Shown: piece by piece, positions 27,101-37,290 of the stretch | How the letters are laid out: every line of letters begins with the position of its first letter | How positions within the stretch are numbered: position 1 is the stretch's first letter | Assembly (NCBI GenBank): GCA_013396655.1 | Contig: WBMV01004989.1 | Span: 667,317-731,316, forward strand | Origin: Campylorhamphus procurvoides | Taxonomy: Eukaryota > Chordata > Aves > Passeriformes > Dendrocolaptidae | Direction: 5' to 3' | Length of the DNA: 64,000 bases | Notes under the pieces: generated by a model | Databases searched by the model: none | What the model saw: the letters and a program-made list of their open reading frames with translations, nothing else | What the model was told of the DNA's origin: nothing | Position numbers and translations under genes: made by a program

Positions 27101-27957
27101 TGCAACCTAAAAAGCTCCACTGCTGTTTGGTTTTTATCTGGTTTGTAACTGTTCTTACCTGGACTGGCTGCTCAGATACACAGATGTAATCAGGCCAGCA
27201 TCTAAGCAGGCACTAAAAACACCCTGTAGGGGAAATGGCAGCAGGCATGGCAGGTTCAAGTAAGTATGCACCAGAAATGTGGGTTGGGCCCTAAGCAAGT
27301 GAACATTGTCTGTCATCACAGACTAAGCAAATTATAATTGCCTGGCAATATCAATCACAATGACGAGCTGTTGGTGATGGAGCAGGAACTTCAGTGGTAC
27401 AAACTGTATATGAAATGCAATGAGCTTAGGCTGGGAGGAGGTAGGCAGCAATGTAGGACTGTTCCTTCCAGCAGCTTTCCACTGTAGGCCACTTCTGCTT
27501 CAACCAGGTGCTTATGCCTTTCCAAAAAATGTTGTCCTGGGACCTCTTTGTGGTACATCTACTTTGCTGCAGTTGAGGCCACCAAGAGATGTCCAAGAAG
27601 GCACATGTTCTTTTCTGGATCTGAAGGAGTGTTGTGAAATACATAATCCCACATGAATCCAATTTAACTACTTCTAAGTCTCTGAAGGATGTCTCATCTT
27701 CAGAATGGGTAATAAAGGACTCAAAATTATTCTGATCATGTCTCCATGAAAAAACATATTCCTTGCATGAACTTAAATAAGATGAGCTTTTCACATGGGG
27801 TAAAACCGTGGCCTCCTGAAAATCAACAGTTGTTTTAGCAAGTGATTCAAAATTTCCACTTAAATCTCTGTAGCATCCTGTCAAGTGTAAAACAAGCTCC
27901 ACCGAAACTCAGGCTTTGGAAAAGAATTGGGGAAGTAATATAGCTGAGAGGATAGCT
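24117..27957. other. non-coding DNA, no gene recognised
   Basis: This is AT-rich unique DNA with no identifiable exon. Between about 27000 and 27900 the composition is more even. A 158-codon minus frame at 27426-27902 is one of the longest non-transposon frames in the window. It lacks an ATG at its upstream end and strong splice signals, and I recognise no domain. It may be a decayed retroelement or chance. Confidence 0.45.
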
Positions 27958-28250
27958 GTGGTGGTTTAGTTTTCTTGGTTTTGGTCTGGGCCTTCCTTGG
28001 TAGCAGGGTCATAACTAAGGAAGTATTCCACACTGTTCCTTTACGTAATCAGGTGTATATAAAGACNACAGTTTTGTCCATTGCCGAAGAGACACTTCTT
28101 GACCATTTATGCATTGCTCCAGCCAATGCTCGGATCTCCTTGAGGTAAAGCAATGAATTTAGCTTTGACAAAAACAAAATATCCTTAAACTCAGTCTGAT
28201 AGAAACTTTCTCAGGCTGTACACTAAGGAGCAGAAGTGTTCAGTAGGAAA
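27958..28250 (+). mobile_element. possible solo LTR or LTR fragment
   Basis: The segment opens TGTGGTGGTTTAGTTTTC, which resembles the 5' end of bird ERVL LTRs. It has a TATA box, TATATAAAG, at about 28056-28064, about 100 bases in. I could not place its 3' end, a polyadenylation signal or a target duplication with confidence, so the end given is approximate. One ambiguous base is at 28067. It could also be unique sequence with a chance TATA motif. Confidence 0.35.
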
Positions 28251-28311
28251 CCTCTCAAGGTGTACAGGAAGGTGGTTCACCACCGACTGCTGCCACTACT
28301 GTATAACTTCT

Positions 28312-28335
28312 AAGGGGGGGGAGGGGGAGGGGGGT
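28312..28335 (+). repeat. G-rich run, potential G-quadruplex
   Basis: Nearly pure G in several runs (G8, G5, G6), each broken by a single A. This pattern can fold as a G-quadruplex on the plus strand. It may also be a low-complexity spot prone to assembly error. Confidence 0.7.
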
Positions 28336-31300
28336 TGAAGAACCTGTGAATTGATGGGAGGTTTGTCTTAACATAAGAGATGTGAAAGAAATCCCTGAAA
28401 ATGCCAAAAAGTCTATAAGATTAGCAGCTAAAGTGCTCTATAAAATGGAGAATAGGAAAAATTATTTTAAAAATGTAATGCCTCTAAATAACTTATTTAA
28501 TTATAATATTTTCAAGGAGTCTTTTATATGTCTTCATTACCACACAGGCAAGTCTTCAGAAAAATAGAACCACAGATTGTGCTATGATGTAGATATTTAA
28601 AATTATTTATTTTTTTACTTAATTTGTCAATCAAACCACAACACTTTTGGCTGTCATTTTGCCCCATAAAATAAACAAGCAATACCTATTTTTTTTACAC
28701 CAGACAGAAAACATTACCCTGAAGTTTAACAATTGTTTTTGTCCAATAAATGGTTAAACATTAAAATTATATTATTTTGCCATGTCCCTCAACAGACTAT
28801 AAATGTAGTAGTAGTAGTAATAATAATAATAATATCATCGGAGTCTTCACATGTCTTTAGTTTTGAAAAAATCCATTACTTTTCTCAATCAAGATGCAGA
28901 GTATGTTTTCTCTGGGGCTTTGTGAATTTTTTTTAGGGTTTTTTTTTGTTGAAATGTTTAGTCTTAAGTGGCACTGAATTTAGCATTACATATTCAACAA
29001 ACATTTATTGGTTTTGTTAAAACTGCAATTCTCATCATATTTTCTTCAATTATATTAACCATAAACACGTTATGTGAGTGTGCAGTTATTTGGTTCATTT
29101 GTGAGCATGGGTAATAAAATGTCTGTATTGCAATACCTCTGTGCACAGAACATTCATGTTATTTCTTCCACTGGAGTTTGCTCATTAATCATGGTGACAG
29201 CTGATACTTCCTTTCACTGACATGAGATATACAGTTGTTAAAAAAATTTGTTATAAAGCTTAATATTGTCATTTATGATATGTGCAAAATAGAAAGAACC
29301 TTAATGGAAATATTAATATGACAAATATTGTTACTAATGTTAGATGATTTTCGCTCACAACAAATGAAGAACTCTTTGAAAGGCATTAAGGTGCTAAATG
29401 CAAAGGCCTCAGACTTTTAAACGCATAATGCACGTGAACTCAAGAAATTTTTCTGACATAAAATTATTGAAATTACACTAATATCAAAAAGGGTGCAAAG
29501 AAGTAAGAATTCTATTCTAAATAAGATAATAGATGTATACAGAAGTGAGATAATTAATTTAACCAAATATGCTATGTCTTAGGAAAAAATAATTAGAATC
29601 AGTGTCAGCTGATATCTGCAGAAAGAAACGAGGCTGTAAACTGTGGTCTGGTAAGGGCATGCTATCCTTGTGGAACAGGAGTAAAAACCATATCTGAAAC
29701 CAGATAAACTTCAGAGCTCCCAAATGGGACAGCACAGAACAACTATAAAGGATAAATTCTCAGATCAACCCAGTTTAGATTTCATTTTGACAGGATCCTC
29801 TATATTAAATGTGTTATATAACAGCATTACAAGAAAAAGAATGATAAAACATTTGAAGGTGGTGATGTCCTCCAGTGACCTGAGGTGAATGAATAGCAAG
29901 AAAAGACTATGAAAAAAAAGCTCAATGAGTTTAAAAGAGCAAAAGTAAACTGTCAAAGGAAGCCTCAGAGTCAAATTGGGAAAAGTCCTGGCTGGCTTCT
30001 GTATGAGAAGTGGAGAAAGAAAAACAAAAGTAGCCTCTTCTCTATTTCAGTCAAGCCCTTGTCACAGATAGAAAGACACTCTAGAAAGAATTCAGCCTTC
30101 CCAGGCTACTTCTATGCTAGTGTGACTATGCATTTGGGATCAGAATCAATTTCCTGAATTTTTGAACTAAATTCAAACTGCTAACAACTTTCCAGCTTGC
30201 ATTTTCTTTATATGTATCTTGAGGTGTTGCCCTGTGAGGACTATCAGGAATGCCTGAAAAATTTAGTACCATTTAATGCTGTACTTTACATCTTTGAAAG
30301 TGTCACCAGGAGGTTTCACCTGTTGGAGAAAAGACTTAATACCTCATGACCACACGAGGAGAGACAGTGCCTGTTAAAGGAGCCAAGAATCCCATAGTAT
30401 GCGTATTCAGAAAGCATTCACTCAATTATTAGAGTGTGAGCTTTAGTGATCTGGAATGTGATTTGTTAAATCATTATCAATTTCCTTTAGCTAAGACAAT
30501 AGAAAATTATTTGTCCTTTGTGGATCTATTTTTTTTTTCTTGACAAAGAAGATTCATATCTGTGGAGAAAGTTTGACCATCGGCTCAAGACACATATTTC
30601 CTGTATGTAAAACATATTTTACTGATGTTGCTAAAAGACTTGGAGTAGAATTTTGTCCTTGAACATATATGCCACTGCTGTTTACTTTAATAGGAGGTAT
30701 GTGCCATATTCCAGTGATCAACCTTGGCATTTGCAGAGAACTCCAGCTAGGAAACTAACTGCTTATTTCATAGATACGCTGCACTTGTTATTGCTGGAGA
30801 GATGCAGCAGACCTTACATGCTCTTTCCATTTTGCTTATTTTGGAAATATAATTGGTCTATGATATACTTAAAGAAACCTCATCTCCTGTATTAAAGTCT
30901 CACAGCACCAGCTCCTACACCAAGAACTCTGTGAATATTCCATCATCTTTTTTTTTCTTTCAGGAAGATATGCTTGGCTTTCAGAACAAACTCTTAGATT
31001 TCTAGGACAAAATTCATATGTACCGTGTTCCAAAAATGTGACATAACAGGGAGAAGAAACTAATGTAAAGTCTGTGAAAGTCTCTGAAATGTAACTCTGG
31101 ATTAATCGTTCGGGTTTCATTGTGAAAGCCCAAGGTATTACCCTAGGCTATTTATTTTGACATTAAAATTCTGGCTGCATTCATCTCTCTCTATTTCATA
31201 TTAGTTTAAAACACCTAAAATCAAAGATTTTTTTGTTTGTATGTTTGCTTTATCAATTCCACAGTCCATCAAGTTAATATATTAATTTGTCATAAGACAT

Positions 31301-33340
31301 AGAATATGAACAGTCATCTGGGAAGAGACTGGAGAGTAGGAACAAGCAATTCATTTTTGAAGGAGAAAGGTTTAATTCCCTGGAGATAGCATAGCAGATA
31401 TTTGGCAAGTGGGAGCATACTATCACTTAAATCCTCAAATACTTTTGTCCATTGTCTTCAAAAGTAGAACATGCATTAGCCCATATTAATTCAACCTCAC
31501 TGTGACCCACAGTGACATATCACTGTCCTTAATCTTTATAAATGGCTTTTGCACTCTGCACCATCAAAAAACTTTCTTTTTGCTGATCAATACAAAGTGT
31601 ATTTGAAAAGAGCATTATCTGCCTTTGAAAAGGCCTTCTGGACAATCAATGGTATTCAGAAACAGATGCTGATCAAGCAAGCATAGGCAACATTGTAGAA
31701 AGCTAGTAAATATTGATCTCAATTCAGAAAAGGAAATTGCCTTGTAGTTGCAGTGTCTGACTTCATTTAACTCATAAGTTTACTAAATGTCTGATTGGCT
31801 GATCTGCTAAACACTGGGGTGCATCATTACTGATCTGTGTTTGTATGAACAACATGCTTTAGAAGTTTTCCATGATCACAGCATGAGATTAAACTACAGT
31901 TAACACAAATTTCCAAAATGCTGATTTTTGTTGTAAAAAACCACAAGTAATATTAATTGTCCACACAATTTCACAGTGGATTGAAACAAGGAAAAACAAA
32001 AGCTCTCACGCTGGCATAGTTTATGAATCTGTAGTTCTTAATTTAAAAACAAACAAACAAAAAACCAACAAACCAACCAAACAAAAGCAACAACATCAAC
32101 AACAAAATCCCCACATAATATTCAAAATAATTTAATCATTTTTATATATCAGGGAACCACCTGAACTCAATTGGTTTGACAAAGTTACAGACTCAATTAA
32201 TTTCTTTGTTTCCCAGGATTTTATTGATAAAACCTGGCATTTCTGAAAGCAGAAACAGCACTTCATATTAGGCCCAGATCCAGCCAGTACTCATCCACTA
32301 GTGTGGAGAGAAGGAAAAATGCAAAGGAACCTCAGCAGATGATCTAAACTTCCATGTAATGCATTACAATGAAACTTGAATTATTCTAGATTTATGATGT
32401 TTTTTATAACAGAAATCTTGTTTAGTACTTCCAAATGGGGAGAGTCACATAATTAGCTGTCAGAAAAGTGCACTGATCGTCATTCTGCAAAAGATATTTT
32501 AGCTTACAGCACTGTATAAATCACAGAAGGTGTATAGTCATATTCCATGTCACAGAGGTCAATAGGACTTAACTGATATTCAGTGACCTATCTGAGCATT
32601 CCTTCAAATTGTTGCAGAAAATATTGCTTCTCACAAACATGGGGCAAAAATACACTAATTTCAGTCCAGATTCAGAAGTAAGGAGACTGGTAGAAGTGCC
32701 ACAAATATGTGACCCGCCCACTAGACTAGTCCAATCTGCTTGCCTGCTCTGGAATAAGAATTAATCCTGAAATCTCAGCAGTCATAAGATGGACCACTTA
32801 GCTTTGAGCCAGACAAAATGCCACACAATAACAGGACAATACCATGACAACACAAGCATTTTGTGCCAAATAGCTATTCTTCATCATGGCTCCTTGCTGG
32901 AAGAATGGGATTGGACTGATGAAGTATATGAACACAGACACACATACTCAAAAATTTACTCAGAAGAATGAGGATAAGAAAAGCAATGCCCATTCCTGCT
33001 GCCCAGCCTGTGGGCAGGTGAATTCACTGGCCCTCAGTGGCAAATCATCTGTATGAAATGGTCCAAACAGACTTTTCACAGAGCATGTGTCTTCAACTTA
33101 GCAATAAAAATAAATTCATAATTCAAAGACTACTTCCTGTATCACAAAAGTTTATGATAAAATATTTTACTGTTTTTATTATTTTTAACAGCTTTACAGA
33201 GATAAGTTTCCAAATAATTGCAAAATACTTTCATCTGTACTCTCAAACAAAGATGCATATCACTACATAGATAAAACCAACTTAAACATTTTAAATACTT
33301 TTAGAACTTGAGAAAGGTTGAAGTAAAATTCAAGACTTGT
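28336..33340. other. AT-rich non-coding DNA, no gene recognised
   Basis: No exon or transposon was recognised. A trinucleotide microsatellite lies at 28807-28834 (listed separately). A low-complexity A/C tract of CAAA and CCAA units runs from about 32046 to 32110. The rest is unique AT-rich sequence with short frames only. Confidence 0.55.
28807..28834. repeat. compound (TAG)n(TAA)n microsatellite
   Basis: Four TAG-type units pass directly into about five TAA-type units. This is a simple compound trinucleotide repeat. Confidence 0.9.
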
Positions 33341-33368
33341 TAATAATAATAATCATCATCATCATCAT
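33341..33368. repeat. (AAT)n target copy plus (ATG)n tail of the RTE-like element
   Basis: AATAATAATAAT (33342-33353) is followed by five ATC units ending in ATGG. Read on the minus strand, the ATC units are an (ATG)n tail directly after the 3' untranslated region of the retrotransposon. The AAT units match the sequence at the element's other end (37279-37290) exactly over 12 bases, so they are probably the target-site duplication. Confidence 0.75.
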
Positions 33369-33542
33369 GGCTAGGCTTTGCGAACAAAGATTTGCAAGGG
33401 CTCTATCCATGCTTGCTACAAGCGCACTGGTGGCTAAAAAGGCCAATGTGAGATAGGCAAGTTAGATTGCAAAAGGCACAGGCATCAGCACTACTGGTGA
33501 GGTACCGTTCTTCCTGCATTGCCTTTTTAACTCAAGACTGAT

Positions 33543-34419
33543 TCAGTGTGTGTTCTCAAAGGAAGCAGCAGTGTTATGAATGGTGTGTCTCCATTTTTCC
33601 CCACTGGAGGCCAGAGTGGACCATTGATGGTGGTCAATATGGCCAAGGCTGAGGTATTGTTTCAGGGAGTCCTTGTATCTCCTCTTTGGGGCGCCTCTCC
33701 TGCGGCAGCCAGTGGCGAGTTCCCCATAGAGCACAATCTTAGGGAGGCGGTGATCCCCCATCCTGGAGACATGCTCTGCCCAGCGCAGCTGCGTTCTCAG
33801 CAGCATGGCCTCGATAGTGGTGATCTCTGCCTGTTCAAGGACAGACACATTAGTCATGTAATCAGACCAGTGGATGTCTAGGATTGTACAGAGGCAGCGC
33901 TGATGGAAGCGCTCAAGGAGTCGCGGGTGGTGGCAGTAGATGACCCGTGATTCAGATCCATATAGGAGAGTAGACAGTACAATGGCTCTGTAGACACTAA
34001 TCTTGGTGCTTTTCTTCAGGTGTTTATTGTGCCAGACTCTTTTATGGAGTATTCCAAAAGCTCTGTATGCCTTTGCTATCCTGTTGTCTATCTCTTTGTC
34101 AGTCTTACCATCTGAAGAAATGATGCTTCGTAGATAGCTGAACTGCTGGACTGACTTAAGCTCTGATTCACCTATGGTGATGCTGGGATGGTAGAAGACT
34201 TCCTGAGGTGCAGATTGATAGAGAACTTCTGTTTTCTTCAAGCTGACTTCCAGCCCAAAAAGCTCAGCAGCCTCTGCAAAGCAGGATATTGAGTGCTGCA
34301 GATCTGCTTCTGTGTGAGCAACAAGGGCGGCATCATCAACAAAAACCAGCTCACGGACAAGGTGATTTAGGGTCTTAATGTGGGCCTTCAGCCACCCTAG
34401 GTTCAATAGGCTTCCAATA
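33543..34419 (-). pseudogene. RTE-like ORF, C-terminal reverse transcriptase domain
   Basis: An unbroken frame of about 287 codons carries the reverse transcriptase catalytic motif as FVDDAALVAHTE (usual form FADD). It is followed by FGLEVSLKKTEVLYQ, a thumb-like region with YGSESRVI, and a C-terminal segment LRWAEHVSRMGDHRLPK and RRRGAPKRRYKDSLKQYL ending in a natural stop at 33543. Both catalytic Asp residues are kept. The C-terminus contains no zinc knuckle, as expected for this clade. This is the best preserved part of the element and contains the longest transposon frame after the endonuclease. Confidence 0.85.
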
Positions 34420-35471
34420 GTATGATATTAGATGTAGATGCCGTTCTCTTCATCGAGGTTTGCTGTGGCCCTTTGGAGCATCATGCTGAAGAAGATTGTG
34501 AATAGAGTTGGTGCGAGAACACAACCTTGTTTCACACCATTGGTTATTGGAAAGGGCTCAGAGAGTGCATCGCCGTATCTGACTTGGCCGCACTGACCCT
34601 CATGTAACAGGAAGATCATTTTGAGGAACTTGGGGGGATATTCTAATCATTCTAAGATCTGCCACAGGCCTTTTCTGCTCACACTGTCAAAACCATTGGT
34701 GAGGTCAAGAAAAATTACATTGTCTTTTGTTCTAAAAAGTTTTCGGTTCTGTTCCCTACACTTCTCTTGCAGTTGTCTGAGAACAAATACCATGTCTGTG
34801 GTACTCCTCTATGCTCTGAAACCACATTGGCTTTCAGGTAGAAGTTCTTCTGCAATAGCGAGTACTAATCTGTTCAAAAGTATTCTTGCAAGGATTTTAC
34901 CAGCAATGGAGACCAAAGTGATACCTCAGTAATTTGAGCGGTCTGATTCGTCTCCTTTCTTCTTGTACAGGGTCATGATGACTGCATCACGGAAATCTCA
35001 TGAGAGTTCGCCTTGTTCCCAGCAATGCACAATGGGCTTGTGAAACTTAGCATGGAGTGCTTGGCCATCAGTGTGATTCCATCAACTTCAGCTGCCTTGT
35101 CAGTTTTTACTTGCTGTATGGCCTTAAGAGTCTCTTCCATAGTAGGGGCTAGATCCAATTAATTTTTCATCAGTTGTTGTGTAATGTGCTGAATTGGTTA
35201 GCCTTGGACTACTAATCCAACTCTTTTGGTTGGCACTGAAAAGAGTCTGAAAATGTTCAGGCCATCGATTCTGGATGAAGGTTTTATCTGTGAGAAGCAT
35301 TTGGCCATCTGCAATGAGTAGGGGGCTTTGAACCTGATGCGTGGATCCGTACACTGCTTTCAGAGCCTCATAGAATCCTCTGTGGTCACTAAAGTCTGCG
35401 CATAGTTGAGTCTTTTCTGCTATCCTTGTTCTGGATATCTTGAAGTTTCTGTTGGAGCTTACTGCCTGCAA
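34420..35471 (-). pseudogene. RTE-like ORF, linker and N-terminal reverse transcriptase domain (decayed, frameshifted)
   Basis: This is the middle of the ORF, now split over several frames. The linker reads CADFSDHRGFYEALKAVYG (in 35471-35124). It is followed by the start of the reverse transcriptase, DLAPTMEETLKAIQQVKTDK (35158-34973), and, after a broken stretch, NGVKQGCVLAPTLF (in 34619-34428), the conserved turn before the catalytic motif. At least two frameshifts and several stops separate these pieces. They are collinear with the endonuclease upstream and the catalytic segment downstream, so they are one decayed protein. Confidence 0.8.
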
Positions 35472-36590
35472 GATGAAAGGCTGCTTTTCTTACATGGCAG
35501 GATAGCTGAGCGAGGGGTGCTTGGTGAGCAGTTCTCTTCTTTGACAGCAATTCCTGGATTTCTGGACTGTTTTCATCAAACCAGTCTTTGTTTTTCTTGG
35601 AGGAGAATGCTAGGGATTCTTCAGAGGACTGCAGGATGCTTTTTTTAATATGCTGCCAAAGCACTTCAGGAGAGGGATCTATGGGATGATCTTCAAGTCT
35701 AGTTTGAAGGTTTACCTGGAAGCTGTCTCTCAGTGTAGCTCTTTGAAGATTGTTAACATTGAGCCTCCTCCCTGGAATGCCACTCCTCTTAGGTTTGGGC
35801 TTAAAATGGAGGTTGAGTTTGCATCGCACAAATCGGTGGTCTGTTTGACATTCTGCACTAGGGGTCACTCGGGTATGACAGACATCGTGAACATTTCTCT
35901 TTTGCACCAAGACATAGTCAATGAGGTGCCAATGCTCGGATCGAGGATGCATCCAGGTTGTCTTCAGGCTGTCTTTCTGCTGAAAGATAGTGTCAGTGAT
36001 GATGAGCTGCTGCTCTGCACAAAACTCTTGCAGCAGGCATCCATTATCATTGCAGTTTCCAACACCATGCTTCCCTAGTACTCCTTTCCAGGCTTCAGAG
36101 TTCTTTCCTACTCTGGCACCGAAGTCACCAAGGATTACGATCTTGTCTTCTGCAAGAACCATTTGGGTAAGGCTGTGCAGGTCAGTGTAGAATTTGTCTT
36201 TTTCAGCAGTGTCAGCTTGGAGAGTTGGGGCACATACGCTGAAGAGAACAATATGTTGCTTGTTGTGTAGTGGGAGGTGTAAGGAGATAATGCGATTGGA
36301 ATGACCTGTTGGCAAATTTTCGAGTTTGGGGGCAATGGAGTTTCTAATCATGAAACCAACTCCTGAGAGGTGACTTTCAGTTTTGGGTTTGCCTGACCAA
36401 TAGAGTGTGTAGCCGGCGCCCTGTTCTTTAAGGCTGCCTACCTCGTGGAGACGAACTTCACTGAGAGCAGCAATGTTGATGTTGAGTCATGACAGTTTGT
36501 GAGCAATTAGAGCAGAATGACGCTCAGATTATCCACCATCCTCAGAATCGAGCATGGTTCTGACATTCCAACATGCAGTAGTTAATTTGG
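35389..36590 (-). pseudogene. RTE-like ORF, N-terminal AP-endonuclease domain (decayed)
   Basis: The frame begins around WNVRTML (about 36575-36555) and runs LNINIAALSEVRLHEVGS, GAGYTLYWSG and GVGFMIRNS into a clean 320-codon stretch (36351-35389). Key endonuclease motifs are seen: GDFGARVG, TTWMHPRSEHWHLIDYVLV and TDHRFV, the His-containing catalytic motif. In related proteins the first motif is GDFNARVG, so the active-site Asn has become Gly. Two in-frame stops lie upstream of 36351, both explained by C-to-T changes at CpG sites. In a live element the domain would nick the target strand. The frame is lost at 35389 and the protein continues in another frame. Confidence 0.82.
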
Positions 36591-36820
36591 GCACACCTTT
36601 GGAGGCAGGTGTATGCCTTTGTCTTTTTGGTTTTGTTTTAGTTTGACCACAAGGAAGATGCCTGTTGACCACGGCAAGCTAACTGGGTGAAGGGTGGAGA
36701 TGAGCTTTGGTTAGGCCACCTTTCCTAGGCCCCTCTCCATGTGGAGCAAGCAGTGCTCTCCTTGAAAAAGGCTGCTTGGTCATTCAGGATGCTGCTAAAC
36801 CAGACTGTCATCTCCGGGTC

Positions 36821-36925
36821 TGTCGGAGAACACTGTCTCAAAGGCTACCAGAACAACCACGATGAACAGTTTATCAATACCACAAATGGACAATTACCTC
36901 AGAACTCACAAATTCATGTTTTATC
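36821..36925 (+). mobile_element. LTR fragment inside the RTE-like element
   Basis: TGTCGGAGAACACTGTCTCA, then AAGGCTACCAGAACAACCA and GATGAACAG, match with a few changes the first roughly 105 bases of the solo LTR at 18609-19102 (read on that LTR's own strand). Similarity fades at about 36925, and the other 390 bases of the LTR are absent. It lies in the opposite orientation to the host retrotransposon. Most likely a solo LTR inserted and was later mostly deleted; no target duplication is visible. An ambiguous base lies just after it at 36945. Confidence 0.72.
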
Positions 36926-37278
36926 CCTTTGAATTTGTATGCTGNGAGCTTGGACGGTGGCAGCGAAGTCCTCAGGACGTAGGTTTGGTTAGAGTGTCCT
37001 TCTCTTAGATGGATGGCCTTACAGGGCTAAGCAAGCTCCATCTGCCTGGGTTTGGAGTTAGAGTTGTCCTTCTCCTAGGATGGTTGCTGGGGAGCTGGCG
37101 AGCCCATCCTGCCTGTGGACATGCTTTGTCTGACCCTTCAGTTGAGACCTGACTAGCATGGGAGACCCTAGTCTCCCTAGACCTCCTAGTACCGGAGGCA
37201 TGTACCACCACCAGCACGGCTTGCAACCTCATAAGGGCATGCAAGCTTCTCCCCCACAACAAGGGGATGTCCATGGAG

Positions 37279-37290
37279 AATAATAATAAT
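37279..37290. repeat. (AAT)4, 5'-side copy of the target duplication
   Basis: These twelve bases are identical to 33342-33353 and directly abut the 5' end of the RTE-like element. Either a true 12-bp duplication or insertion into an existing AAT microsatellite would give this. Confidence 0.6.

Larger units (their letters stand above)
33354..37278 (-). mobile_element. near full-length APE-type non-LTR retrotransposon, RTE-like
   Basis: This is a 3.9-kb element on the minus strand: a 5' untranslated region (about 37278-36600), one broken ORF of about 1,000 codons (endonuclease then reverse transcriptase), a short 3' untranslated region and an (ATG)n tail. The single ORF, the short length and the microsatellite-like tail fit the RTE clade. 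The protein resembles the endonuclease/reverse transcriptases often annotated in databases as craniofacial development protein 2-like. A 12-bp (AAT)4 repeat is found at both ends. A roughly 105-bp LTR fragment interrupts the 5' region. RTE elements are sparse in birds compared with CR1, and AviRTE is one known example; the exact family is not settled here. Confidence 0.82.

Noticed and set aside
27426..27902. 158-codon minus-strand open frame, among the longest outside the RTE-like element
   Set aside because: It does not begin with ATG, its upstream acceptor-like site is weak, and no domain is recognisable. I cannot separate it from chance or a decayed retroelement.
33546..36190. Plus-strand frames across the RTE-like element (for example 33546-33881 and 35650-36078)
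   Set aside because: They are antisense shadows of the endonuclease and reverse transcriptase read on the minus strand.
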